In this document: one piece after another, positions 7,505 through 14,484 of the stretch
Layout: the number at the start of each line of letters is the position of its first letter
Numbering within the stretch: the first letter of the stretch is position 1
Assembly (NCBI GenBank): GCA_900549355.1
Contig: UROA01000010.1
Coordinates: 1-22,505, forward strand
From: an uncultured Collinsella sp.
Lineage (GTDB): Bacteria; Actinomycetota; Coriobacteriia; Coriobacteriales; Coriobacteriaceae
DNA: 22,505 nucleotides
Direction of reading: 5' to 3'
Made by a program: the position numbers and the translations under genes
The notes under the pieces: model-generated
Told to the model about the DNA's origin: nothing
What the model saw: the letters and a program-made list of their open reading frames with translations, nothing else
Databases searched by the model: none

Positions 7505-7527
7505 GCAATATGTTGTCTGCATATTGC
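7505..7527 (+). repeat. Perfect 8-bp inverted repeat upstream of the polyprenyl synthase
   Basis: GCAATATG (7505-7512) and CATATTGC (7520-7527) flank TTGTCTG. The site is 33 nt before the preferred GTG start and could be an operator or a leader hairpin. The 5' edge of an alternative upstream ATG (7510) falls inside it, which argues against that start. Confidence 0.5.
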
Positions 7528-7560
7528 ACCAATGCAACCTCAGAAAGAATGCGAGAACCC

Positions 7561-8574
7561 GTGTCCAGTCCGTTTACCAGCTTTTTAGCCCAGCACTTTG
7601 ACCAGATTAACGACTATCTGGCCACGTTCTTTGACGGACAGGCGACCTCTGCCGATATCGAGCGCTACCTGTACGCGCCGCTCTCGGCTTTTACGGCCAA
7701 CGCCGGCAAGCGCCACCGCCCGCTTATCTGCATGCTCGCCGCAACCGCAGTGGGCGGTAGCTTTGAGAGTGCCCGCAGCGCTGCGGCAGCCATCGAACAT
7801 TTCCAGTCGGGCGCGCTGATCCACGACGACATCGCCGACAACGGACAGCTTCGTCGAGGCAAGCCCTGCATGCACCTTACCGAGGGCACGGGGCTTGCCA
7901 TCAATTGTGGCGACCTGGCGCTCACCATGGTCACCAAGACCGTTCTCGACGACCCCACGCTGGAGTCCGACGTGAAGCTGCGCGTGCTCCACGAGCTAAC
8001 CGAGATGATCGTCCGCACCATCGAGGGTCAAGCGCTCGACCTGGGTTGGGTCCGTGACGGGCGCTTTGATATCTCGGTTGATGACTACCTGGACATGGCG
8101 ACGCACAAGACCGCGTTTTACAGCGGAGCCACGCCGCTTGCCGCCGGAGCCATTATCGGCGGCGGCAGCGATGAGCAAATCGAAGCGCTGCGCGCCTTTG
8201 GCCTGCACACGGGCCTTGCCTTTCAGATTCAGGACGACCTGCTCAACCTTGTCGGCGCTAAGGAAGCCGCCAACAAGGACTTCCGCACCGACATCACCGA
8301 GGGCAAGCGCACGCTTGTCGCCGTACACGCCCTCTCTGATGAGCGCCACCACGACGAGGTCGAGGCGATTCTTTCCTCGGGTACCGATGATCCCGCGCAG
8401 CTCGCACGCGCCGTGGAGATCTTTCAGGAAACCGGCTCCATCGATTACGCCCACACTTACGCGCTCGACCTGACCGCTAAGGCCAAAGCGGCCATCGAGA
8501 ACGTTGAGCTTGATCCGCACGCACGCGAGCTGTTCCTCTCCATGGCAGATTTCTTTGTGGAGCGCCTTAACTAA
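7561..8574 (+). CDS. Trans-polyprenyl diphosphate synthase (GGPP/octaprenyl synthase family)
   Basis: The enzyme condenses isopentenyl diphosphate onto an allylic diphosphate to build an isoprenoid chain, in actinobacteria typically for menaquinone or related lipids. With the GTG at 7561 it has 337 residues. The first Asp-rich motif is HDDIAD (Asp89, Asp90, Asp93), followed by the usual RRGKP. The second is QIQDDLLN (Asp225, Asp226) with Asn229 in place of the last Asp, a variant also seen in eukaryotic GGPP synthases; then DFRTDITEGKRT, the conserved C-terminal motif. An in-frame ATG at 7549 with AGAAAG just upstream is an alternative that adds four residues. The gene follows the PTS gene by 125 nt with no obvious terminator between. 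Chain length and physiological product cannot be told from the sequence. Confidence 0.93.
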   Translation: MSSPFTSFLAQHFDQINDYLATFFDGQATSADIERYLYAPLSAFTANAGKRHRPLICMLAATAVGGSFESARSAAAAIEHFQSGALIHDDIADNGQLRRGKPCMHLTEGTGLAINCGDLALTMVTKTVLDDPTLESDVKLRVLHELTEMIVRTIEGQALDLGWVRDGRFDISVDDYLDMATHKTAFYSGATPLAAGAIIGGGSDEQIEALRAFGLHTGLAFQIQDDLLNLVGAKEAANKDFRTDITEGKRTLVAVHALSDERHHDEVEAILSSGTDDPAQLARAVEIFQETGSIDYAHTYALDLTAKAKAAIENVELDPHARELFLSMADFFVERLN

Positions 8575-8616
8575 CGGGGGTTATAAAACCTGTCAGCAGC
8601 GTATTTAGGCACAACT

Positions 8617-8625
8617 TGCTACACT
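8617..8625 (+). promoter_or_regulatory. Extended -10 promoter element for the CwlM-like gene
   Basis: TGCTACACT fits an extended -10 (TGnTATAAT) about 90 nt upstream of the CwlM-like start. No good -35 is visible, which is tolerated by extended -10 promoters. Confidence 0.35.
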
Positions 8626-8712
8626 GTTGAGTGCATGTTTATGCATCCCTTTGCGTTGTCTATCCGACAGACGCTCAAATAGTACGAATGGTACGCCGAA
8701 AGGGGTTCGTTC

Positions 8713-9618
8713 ATGGAACCTATTACAACGGGCATGCAAGGAGCAGCCGTCGAGGACGTGCAGTCTCGTCTCCTGCAGCTCGGCTACACGATTGATGCCG
8801 CCGAAGTCACCGACAAGTACTTTGGAGCCACCACTGAGCAGGCCGTCAGCACCTTCAGGCTCGACAGCGGCCTTGCTGCCGGTCATGCCGTCGATATCCC
8901 CTGTTGGAGCGCCCTTGTAGACGCTTCGTATAAGCTGGGCGACCGCACCCTCTATCTGCGCATGCCCAATTTCCATGGCGCCGATGTGCAGGCCCTGCAG
9001 CGCGCTCTCAACGTTTTGGGCTTTGCCTGTGGCGAAGACGACGGCTACTTTGGTCCGCATACCGAGGCCGCCCTGCAGCAGTTCCAGGAAAATGTCGGCC
9101 TGTTTGCCGACGGCATGGCCTTCCAGGACACCTACGCCTACATCAACCGCCTGCACCATGTGTGGGAGGGCAAGCCCTCGGTCACCGAAGCCGAGTCCCG
9201 CATCGGTTTTGCTCGCGCCGCCAACGTGCTCGAGCGCTTTCAGATTGCCGTTATCGGCGAGGACCCCATCGCACGCAGTGTTGCGTCGCGTATGTGGAAT
9301 ATCGCCACGGCAACGACCGACAACAGCGGCATGATGCTCTGCGACTCCGAGGTCCCAACCGACGTTGACCTGGTGCTCGAGATCGCAAGCGACGAGCTAC
9401 CCGCCGACGCCGCACCGCGCGCCACGATTGCCCTCGCCGAGTGCCACAACCTGGCCCAGCGCATCCGCACTGCCAATGTCGCCGCACAGCAGAAGCCGGC
9501 ACGCATTCGCATTGAGCTCACGGGCATGACGCGCTACAACGGCACCTTCACGGCCAGCGACGCGCAGACACTCGCCGTACGCCTGCTCGATGGCGTTTGC
9601 GATGCCCTCGCAGATTAG
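8713..9618 (+). CDS. CwlM-like cytoplasmic protein with two peptidoglycan-binding domains and degenerate amidase half
   Basis: The protein has 301 residues and no signal peptide or membrane span, so it should stay in the cytoplasm. Two PG_binding_1-type repeats are clear: residues about 5-70 (GAAVEDVQSRLLQLGY, DKYFGATTEQAVSTFR) and about 85-150 (GADVQALQRALNVLGF, DGYFGPHTEAALQQFQ). The linker LVDASYKLGDRTLY is close to the same place in mycobacterial CwlM (recalled as LKEASYRLGARTLY). In CwlM an Amidase_3 domain follows; here residues about 160-301 are shorter, and I see no DPGHGG motif or obvious zinc ligands, so catalysis is unlikely. Mycobacterial CwlM is an inactive amidase homologue that, when phosphorylated, activates MurA. 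A regulatory role in cell-wall precursor synthesis is the best inference. AAAGGGG precedes ATG 8713. A tRNA promoter lies inside the 3' end. Confidence 0.8.
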   Translation: MEPITTGMQGAAVEDVQSRLLQLGYTIDAAEVTDKYFGATTEQAVSTFRLDSGLAAGHAVDIPCWSALVDASYKLGDRTLYLRMPNFHGADVQALQRALNVLGFACGEDDGYFGPHTEAALQQFQENVGLFADGMAFQDTYAYINRLHHVWEGKPSVTEAESRIGFARAANVLERFQIAVIGEDPIARSVASRMWNIATATTDNSGMMLCDSEVPTDVDLVLEIASDELPADAAPRATIALAECHNLAQRIRTANVAAQQKPARIRIELTGMTRYNGTFTASDAQTLAVRLLDGVCDALAD

Positions 9619-9625
9619 GTAAACT
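9597..9625 (+). promoter_or_regulatory. Promoter of tRNA-Gln inside the 3' end of the preceding gene
   Basis: TTGCGA (9597-9602), a 17-nt spacer and TAAACT (9620-9625) form a plausible sigma-70-type promoter. The start would be near 9632, about 25 nt before the mature tRNA. Confidence 0.5.
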
Positions 9626-9656
9626 AAACGAGTTGCTTTTGGGCAACACCACACAT

Positions 9657-9728
9657 TGGGACGTAGTTCAACGGTAGAACTCCGGTTTTTGGTGCCGGCT
9701 GTTGGGGGTTCGAATCCCTCCGTCCCAG
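9657..9728 (+). tRNA. tRNA-Gln (anticodon UUG)
   Basis: The cloverleaf is complete. The acceptor TGGGACG (9657-9663) pairs with CGTCCCA (9721-9727), with G73 as discriminator. The D arm is GTTC/GAAC, the anticodon arm CCGGT/GCCGG with loop TTTTGGT and anticodon TTG at 9689-9691, and the T arm has GTTCGAAT. The U-A first acceptor pair and UUG anticodon are typical of bacterial glutamine tRNA. CCA is not fully encoded (GCC follows), so it would be added after transcription. Confidence 0.96.
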
Positions 9729-9741
9729 CCCTTAAGAACAC

Positions 9742-9778
9742 AGCGCTCCAGGCCCTTATGAACCTGGAGCGCTTTCTT
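9742..9778 (+). terminator. Intrinsic terminator of tRNA-Gln
   Basis: AGCGCTCCAGG (9742-9752) pairs with CCTGGAGCGCT (9763-9773) around a 10-nt loop and is followed by TTCTT. It starts 14 nt after the tRNA. Confidence 0.85.
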
Positions 9779-9784
9779 GTGGGC

Positions 9785-9810
9785 AAGCGGAGGAATTCGA
9801 ACCCGCAAGG
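9785..9810 (-). other. tRNA T-arm-like remnant
   Basis: On the minus strand, GCGGGTTCGAATTCCTCCGC has the look of the T arm and start of the 3' acceptor of a class II tRNA (GGTTCGAATTCC at 9792-9803). The T stem pairs imperfectly, and no D arm, anticodon arm or 5' acceptor is present. It may be the trace of an old integration or rearrangement next to the tRNA gene, or chance. Confidence 0.25.
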
Positions 9811-9951
9811 GTGCGGAGCTGAGGAAACGCGAAGGCGCCCCAAGCCCATTAGGACCAAGAGCGCCTAACATCAAGAAAATATCAGCCCCGTTCCGAAAAG
9901 CGAGCCGTCATCTACAAAATGGCGTGTGGCCCCGACGGGCCGGGCATTAAG

Positions 9952-9988
9952 TTTGTCGCGAGTTCCGCACGAACAGGAGGCCACTTAA
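9952..9988. repeat. Dispersed intergenic repeat, copy 1
   Basis: This 37-nt segment, with core TCGCGAGTTCCGCACG and end GGCCACTTAA, recurs at 14809-14845 with 33 of 37 positions identical and no gaps. Both copies sit in the same orientation in gene-free stretches downstream of a minus-strand gene. Copy 1 is 22 nt before a long hairpin. The rest of the gap from the tRNA terminator (9779-9951) shows only the tRNA-like remnant and a small GGCCC/GGGCC hairpin near 9928-9941. Confidence 0.65.
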
Positions 9989-10010
9989 CCTCGATGTTTT
10001 GGACGTGACA

Positions 10011-10116
10011 GCGAGAGGGGCCCTGGTATGGCAAGGTGACGTGAAACAAGGCGGCGCTGACCTTCTGGTCGCGCCGCCGAAGTTGAACGTCAGATTGCCG
10101 TGCCAGGGCCCCTCGC
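10011..10116 (+). other. 106-nt irregular hairpin, possible structured RNA or palindromic element
   Basis: A single long stem-loop can be drawn. The outer arms are GCGAGAGGGGCCCTGGTAT (10011-10029) plus GGCAA (10030-10034), against TTGCCGTGCCAGGGCCCC (10095-10112) plus TCGC. Then TGACGT (10037-10042) pairs with ACGTCA (10087-10092), AAC with GTT, and an apical stem GGCGGCGC/GCGCCGCC with GACC/GGTC closes a TTCT tetraloop. In the outer stem TAT faces GTG, giving U-G, A-U, U-G pairs only if the plus strand is the RNA; on the minus strand two of these are A-C mismatches. No coding frame fits. It could be an RNA element, a palindromic repeat or a mobile remnant. Confidence 0.55.
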
Positions 10117-10129
10117 AGCGTCAAGAAGA

Positions 10130-10151
10130 CCGCCGTTCGGTAGAACGGCGG
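10130..10151 (-). terminator. Terminator of the JetD-like gene
   Basis: CCGCCGTTC (10130-10138) and GAACGGCGG (10143-10151) form a 9-bp stem with a 4-nt loop two bases after the stop codon. On the minus strand TCTTCTT follows, a modest U-tract. Confidence 0.6.
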
Positions 10152-10153
10152 AG

Positions 10154-12328
10154 CTAATTGTTCAGCATGCGGTCGAAGCTTCCCGAGTCGCCGTCCCGAT
10201 AGTCTGCGGTCATCAGAATCTCCTGCGGAATGCGCCCGCCCTCGCGCAGCACGTTGCGGAACTGCACGCGCGTAACCATGGGCAGATCCTTGATCGTCGC
10301 TGCCAGGTTCTGCGGCACGCCTTGGTTGGCAGCCGCGGGCTCGCACTCGCCGCCGGCCTTCACGCGACGCTTATGCTCGGCGAGCATGGCGCGGTACATG
10401 CCGGCATGCAGGCGAATCTCAGCCACATTGGCATTGCGAGCCTGCTCGACAATGCGCGCGCCCTCGCGATCGATATCGCCTACGTAGTAGACGTAGTTAA
10501 AGCGATAGCCAATCTCGGCCAGATAATCATCCAGTGCGTGCGAGACGCTCGCCTTGCAGCCGCCGCCAAAAATCACGCCGCCCACCTTGGTACCAAAGAG
10601 CTTGGCATGTTTGCGTCCGCGCAGGAGCTTGACGATCTCGTCATAGGTGTCCAGGTTCTCGACCATAATGAACGGCTTGTCGGCACCCAGCGTAAAGAAG
10701 CCCGTAAAGTGCACGGGGCGATTGGGGGCGACCTTGATCGCCTGCATGCTGATGCCCTTTTCGGTCATACGCCTGATCAGGCGCTCACCGTGCTTGCCGT
10801 CAAAAGCCTTCTCGTCGTTAAAGATCTGGTAGGCACGCTGGCGGCGCGAGGCAACCGGCGTATCGGCACCTCGGTTCTGCTCGATCCAAGCCTGGATGAT
10901 TGCGATTTCCTCGGCAATCTTGCGGTTGGACATCTCGTTGTGCTGAGTGCGCTGCGGAGCCTTTTTGCCGTCCTTGCCCTCGACCTTTACGATCTGTGTC
11001 TGCTGCTCCTTGATCTTAGAGAGCGCCGTGGGCGTAGGGACAACTTTGAGCAGCTGCCTGCCTAAAACGCGGGCAAGGGCAAACGCCGAGACCTCGCCGT
11101 GAACGGCCGACTTGGGCTGCTGGGCAGCAGTATCTGCTGCGGCAGACTCCGGCTTCCTCTGAGACTTGCGCTTAGGATCGCCTTGGGAATTGCGCTCGCG
11201 CTTCGGCATAGACGCCTGCTTCTGCGGACGATCGGACTTGCTCCCCTTCGCCGGCTGGCGCTTAGGCTGCCCCGAAAAAACCTCGGCCTTCGGATCCTCG
11301 TCCTGCGGCGTGGTCTTCTCGGCTGCAGTCTCGGCATGGGAACTGCGGCCCCCACGATGGCGACGGCGGCGAGGCTTGCTCGACGCGCCCTGCTCCGCCT
11401 GCTCATCAGTAGCCTGATGGCCCTTGGCCTCGGCATCAACCTCAAGCTGCGGCTCAGCAGGCTTCTGTTCGCGAGCCGCCGGCTCAACGGCCTTCTCGTC
11501 CTGGGTGGTCGAAACCGACTCGCCCTTCTCCTGACGCTTTACGGGATACGCACGCCCCGCAAAACCGCGGCCGGGACGACACGAACCCGGAGCCTTCTTG
11601 GCAGACTCCTCAACATCGTCTGCAACCTCAGAAGACTCTTCAACCTCACGCGCGGCATCCTGCTGTGCAGTCTTAAAGTGAGCACCGCGACGACGCTTGG
11701 GCTCTTGGGCCTCCACGGGCTTTTGCTCCCTCGCGGGCTTCTGCGACTCGGCAGCAACCTCGGTCTCAACAGCCTCAGCATCCGTCTCACCCTTTCGAGC
11801 AACGGCGCGACGGAAGCGCTCCTGCTGGGCGCGGCGCTGCGCATCGCGCTTGCCACCCCCGCCAAAACCGCCGCGTCCTGCCTTGGCCGTAAAGGCACGC
11901 ACGACGTTCTCATCGAGCAACTCATCGGTATCGACATGCTCACGCGGAGCAGCTTCTTCCACAGCAGGCACGTCAGCGGAATCCTCGACGACAAAATCCT
12001 CGACGGACTCGGCAGGCTGCTCCTGGGCATCGCGAATCTCGGCATTGATGGTATAGAACGCCGGACGCCCGTTAATGCCGCTACCCTCGATCTTGGTCAC
12101 GATATTTGCCGCGATAAGCTCATCGCGCATCGCCTTGGTGTCACATTCCTTATCGACGGAACGGAAAATTTGCGCCAGCGCACTCGACTTAATCTTGAGC
12201 GCCTTGCGGCAGAGCAGGTCGTAGGCAACCAGCTTGGCACGCTCAGCAGAAAGCGACGTCTGGCCGCTCAGACGTTCAGCCAGGGCATCGACATTATTTT
12301 GGTTATCGGAATATACCGTCTTGGCCAC
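10154..12328 (-). CDS. Protein with JetD/DUF2220-like TOPRIM domain, long disordered arm and N-terminal winged-helix-like region
   Basis: The protein has 724 residues from GTG 12328, which has AAAGGGG just upstream; an ATG at 12352 would include that ribosome site in the coding region. Residues 1 to about 100 look like a winged-helix domain. Residues about 105-400 are low-complexity, rich in Ala, Glu, Lys, Arg and Gln, with RGG-like patches (GRGGFGGGGKRD near 150, RRRRHRGGR near 325). The C-terminal third ends in a TOPRIM-like fold: VEN with Glu557, then FGGGCKASVSH, then YYVGDIDREGARI with Asp618 and Asp620. This Glu and DxD...G layout matches the DUF2220 domain of Wadjet JetD and relatives of Spo11/TopoVI-A. 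No jetA, jetB or jetC is near. A DNA-cleaving or nucleic-acid-binding role is inferred; function is unknown. Confidence 0.7.
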   Translation of the reverse strand: MAKTVYSDNQNNVDALAERLSGQTSLSAERAKLVAYDLLCRKALKIKSSALAQIFRSVDKECDTKAMRDELIAANIVTKIEGSGINGRPAFYTINAEIRDAQEQPAESVEDFVVEDSADVPAVEEAAPREHVDTDELLDENVVRAFTAKAGRGGFGGGGKRDAQRRAQQERFRRAVARKGETDAEAVETEVAAESQKPAREQKPVEAQEPKRRRGAHFKTAQQDAAREVEESSEVADDVEESAKKAPGSCRPGRGFAGRAYPVKRQEKGESVSTTQDEKAVEPAAREQKPAEPQLEVDAEAKGHQATDEQAEQGASSKPRRRRHRGGRSSHAETAAEKTTPQDEDPKAEVFSGQPKRQPAKGSKSDRPQKQASMPKRERNSQGDPKRKSQRKPESAAADTAAQQPKSAVHGEVSAFALARVLGRQLLKVVPTPTALSKIKEQQTQIVKVEGKDGKKAPQRTQHNEMSNRKIAEEIAIIQAWIEQNRGADTPVASRRQRAYQIFNDEKAFDGKHGERLIRRMTEKGISMQAIKVAPNRPVHFTGFFTLGADKPFIMVENLDTYDEIVKLLRGRKHAKLFGTKVGGVIFGGGCKASVSHALDDYLAEIGYRFNYVYYVGDIDREGARIVEQARNANVAEIRLHAGMYRAMLAEHKRRVKAGGECEPAAANQGVPQNLAATIKDLPMVTRVQFRNVLREGGRIPQEILMTADYRDGDSGSFDRMLNN

Positions 12329-12340
12329 GGGGCCCCTTTC

Positions 12341-12354
12341 ATATGTACACATAT
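12341..12354 (-). promoter_or_regulatory. AT-rich inverted repeat at the JetD-like gene promoter region
   Basis: ATATGT-AC-ACATAT is a perfect 6-2-6 inverted repeat immediately upstream of the ribosome site. A weak promoter (TTGCGT, 18 nt, TACCAT on the minus strand) can be drawn just upstream, so the repeat could be an operator at the start of transcription. Confidence 0.3.
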
Positions 12355-12432
12355 ACGTCTATATGGTACAACGCGCGCCCTTATCCACGCAAAACATCTG
12401 CGAGAACACTCGAGCGCCACCCGCTTTTGCAT

Positions 12433-12470
12433 GAAAAAAGGACCGAGCCCGCAAAGTCGCGGACCCGGTC
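12433..12470 (-). terminator. Intrinsic terminator of cstA
   Basis: On the minus strand GACCGGGTCCGC and GCGGGCTCGGTC form an interrupted stem (12441-12470), followed by CTTTTTT (12434-12440 on plus as A-tract). It lies 43 nt after the cstA stop. Confidence 0.8.
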
Positions 12471-12512
12471 TTTCCGAGTCATATAGATGTGACGTTCAAC
12501 TCGTCAGGTCGA

Positions 12513-14402
12513 CTAGGCCTTGGCGGCCTCGGCGTCGGCAGGAGCCTCAGCGGCAGCGGCGCGACCGTACTCGGCCTTGCCCATCTCGGACCACTCGGGC
12601 TCCTCATCAGGCATGGAGCCAGCCTCCTTGCCGAAGAACTCCTTGAGGCAGTTGACGGCGACGATGAGGCCCAGGACCATCAGCAGGACGGCAAAGACGA
12701 GCTGCAGGCCCTTGGTGGCGGCGACGGAGACGGCGGCCGTGGTGGCGGTAGCCGGGATGGTGCCGAAGAAGCCGTAGGCCTGGACGGCGGTCATGCAGCC
12801 CATGGCGCTCTGGACCAGCGAGGTGAAGGTGCAGCAGAGCAGGAAGACGACGGGCACGTAGAGCATCCAGCCCTTGCGGCCGGTGCACTTGCAGAACACG
12901 GCGAGGGTGATCATGGTCATGCCGCCGAGCAGCTGGTTGGAAGCACCAAAGAGTGGCCAGATGTTGGCATAGCCACCAAAAGCGAGGGCGAGACCGGGAA
13001 GCAGGGTGACGACTGTGGCGAACCAGGGGTTGCCGAGGACCTTCATGTAGCCGGCCTTGGACTCGATGGCCAGGGCGTCGTTGGTCTGGGCAAAGAACTC
13101 GGAGAACGAGGTGCGGGCGATGCGGGCGACAGCGTCGAGCGAGGTCAGGGCCAGAGCGGAGACGTTCATGGTCATGAAGACGGTAGCGAGCGTGCCGTCA
13201 ACACCGAAGGCCTGCATACCGCGGGAGATGCCAGCGGCGAAGATCTGGAACGGGGTGGAAGCGACACCGGCGTTGAGGGCGCCGGTACCGGCGGTGTTCA
13301 TATCGGAGAACATGATGCCGGCAACGATGATGGCAAGGATGCCGACGAAGGACTCGACGATCATTGCGCCGTAACCGACCTTGACGGCGTCCTGCTCCTT
13401 CTCGACCTGCTTGGAAGAGGTGCCGGAAGAAACGAGGCTGTGGAAACCGGAGAGAGCACCGCAAGCGACGGAGACGAACAGGACCGGGAACATCATGCCG
13501 GAGGCAGTGGAGAAGCCGGTGAAGACCGGAGCGGTGATAGTGGCCTGACCGTTGACGCCCAGGACGACGATGCCGAGGACAGCGCAGACGATCATGACGA
13601 TCATCATGATGGAAGTGAGGTAGTCACGCGGGGTCTTGAGCATCTGGATGGGCATGGCGCCAGCAAAGACCAGGTAGACCATGACGACGGCAAACCACTG
13701 GAACTTATCCAGGTAGACCGGGAACTGCATGCCGACGGCGAACATGAGAACCATGAGGACCACGCCGGTGACGAACTCGGCAGCGCCGGTGAGGTTGAAC
13801 TTCTTCTGGGCCCAACCAAAGGCGATAGCGACGAAGGTGAACAGGATGGAGATGGTACCAGCGCAGCCGGCGGCATAGGACTTGGTGAAGTCGATGGCAC
13901 CGGTAGCAGCACCAGAAGCGTCAACGGCCGGGGTGAACATGAACGTCTTGCAGACCATGTCGGTGAAGGCGGCGATGACGATGATGCAGAACAGCCAGCA
14001 GAACAGCAGGAACAGGCGACGGCCGGTCTTGCCTATGTACTTCTCAATGAGCTGAGCGAGCGACTTGCCGTTGTTCTTCATCGAAGCGTACAGGGCACCA
14101 AAGTCGTGGACGGCGCCAAAGAAGATGCCGCCGACGAGGACCCAGAGCACGACAGGCAGCCAGCCAAAGGCCATGGCGACGATCGTACCCGTGACAGGGC
14201 CAGCACCGCAGATCGAGCTGAACTGGTGCGAAAACGCGGTGAAGGCGGAGACGGGCGAGAAGCTGTTACCGTCCTTCATGCGCTTGGCCGGCGTGAGGGC
14301 ATCCTTGTCAACGCCCCACTTGTTGGCCAGCCAGCGGCCATAGCCCAGATAGCCGCAGGCGAGCACCGCCGCGGCCACAACCATGAGCAAAACTCCGTTC
14401 AT
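12513..14402 (-). CDS. cstA: CstA-family carbon starvation protein, peptide/pyruvate transporter
   Basis: This is an integral membrane transporter of 629 residues with many hydrophobic spans throughout. The N-terminal CstA signature is clear: GYLGYGRWLANKWGVD, TPAKRMKDG, HQFSSICGAGPVTGTIVA and FGAVHDFGALYASMKNNGKS. The SGFHSLVSSGTSSKQ segment in the middle and FGASNQLLGGMTM further on are also typical. The last 40 or so residues are Ala/Glu-rich and cytoplasmic. Enterobacterial CstA and BtsT take up peptides or pyruvate, so either substrate is possible here. The start at 14402 has a very strong ribosome site (GAGGAGG). It is a single-gene unit with its own promoter near 14644-14672, a leader of about 235 nt with attenuator-like features, and its own terminator. 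No CstA partner such as YjiX is seen. Confidence 0.95.
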   Translation of the reverse strand: MNGVLLMVVAAAVLACGYLGYGRWLANKWGVDKDALTPAKRMKDGNSFSPVSAFTAFSHQFSSICGAGPVTGTIVAMAFGWLPVVLWVLVGGIFFGAVHDFGALYASMKNNGKSLAQLIEKYIGKTGRRLFLLFCWLFCIIVIAAFTDMVCKTFMFTPAVDASGAATGAIDFTKSYAAGCAGTISILFTFVAIAFGWAQKKFNLTGAAEFVTGVVLMVLMFAVGMQFPVYLDKFQWFAVVMVYLVFAGAMPIQMLKTPRDYLTSIMMIVMIVCAVLGIVVLGVNGQATITAPVFTGFSTASGMMFPVLFVSVACGALSGFHSLVSSGTSSKQVEKEQDAVKVGYGAMIVESFVGILAIIVAGIMFSDMNTAGTGALNAGVASTPFQIFAAGISRGMQAFGVDGTLATVFMTMNVSALALTSLDAVARIARTSFSEFFAQTNDALAIESKAGYMKVLGNPWFATVVTLLPGLALAFGGYANIWPLFGASNQLLGGMTMITLAVFCKCTGRKGWMLYVPVVFLLCCTFTSLVQSAMGCMTAVQAYGFFGTIPATATTAAVSVAATKGLQLVFAVLLMVLGLIVAVNCLKEFFGKEAGSMPDEEPEWSEMGKAEYGRAAAAEAPADAEAAKA

Positions 14403-14437
14403 TACATTTCCTCCTCTAAAAAGAACTTCCTAGACAT

Positions 14438-14476
14438 AAAAAATGAGGGCCGTCGGTTGCGCTCGACGGCCCTCAT
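14438..14476 (-). terminator. Intrinsic terminator (attenuator) in the cstA leader
   Basis: On the minus strand ATGAGGGCCGTCG and CGACGGCCCTCAT pair perfectly over 13 bp (plus-strand arms 14443-14455 and 14464-14476) with an 8-nt loop, then TTTTTT. It lies between the mapped promoter and the cstA ribosome site, so it can only act on the cstA transcript itself. Confidence 0.8.
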
Positions 14477-14484
14477 CTTCATCA

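Noticed and set aside
9397..9874. Minus-strand ORFs with GFEPPT and RVRIPPLA motifs around tRNA-Gln
   Set aside because: These are the familiar false proteins made by translating tRNA genes and tRNA T arms antisense; the tRNA explains them.
9912..10346. 144-residue minus-strand ORF across the repeat and long hairpin
   Set aside because: It overlaps the 3' end of the JetD-like gene in another frame and owes its conserved end to the dispersed repeat.
10154..12328. A complete Wadjet (JetABCD) defence system
   Set aside because: Only a JetD-like C-terminal domain is present; the neighbours are a tRNA gene and cstA, with no condensin-like JetA, JetB or JetC.
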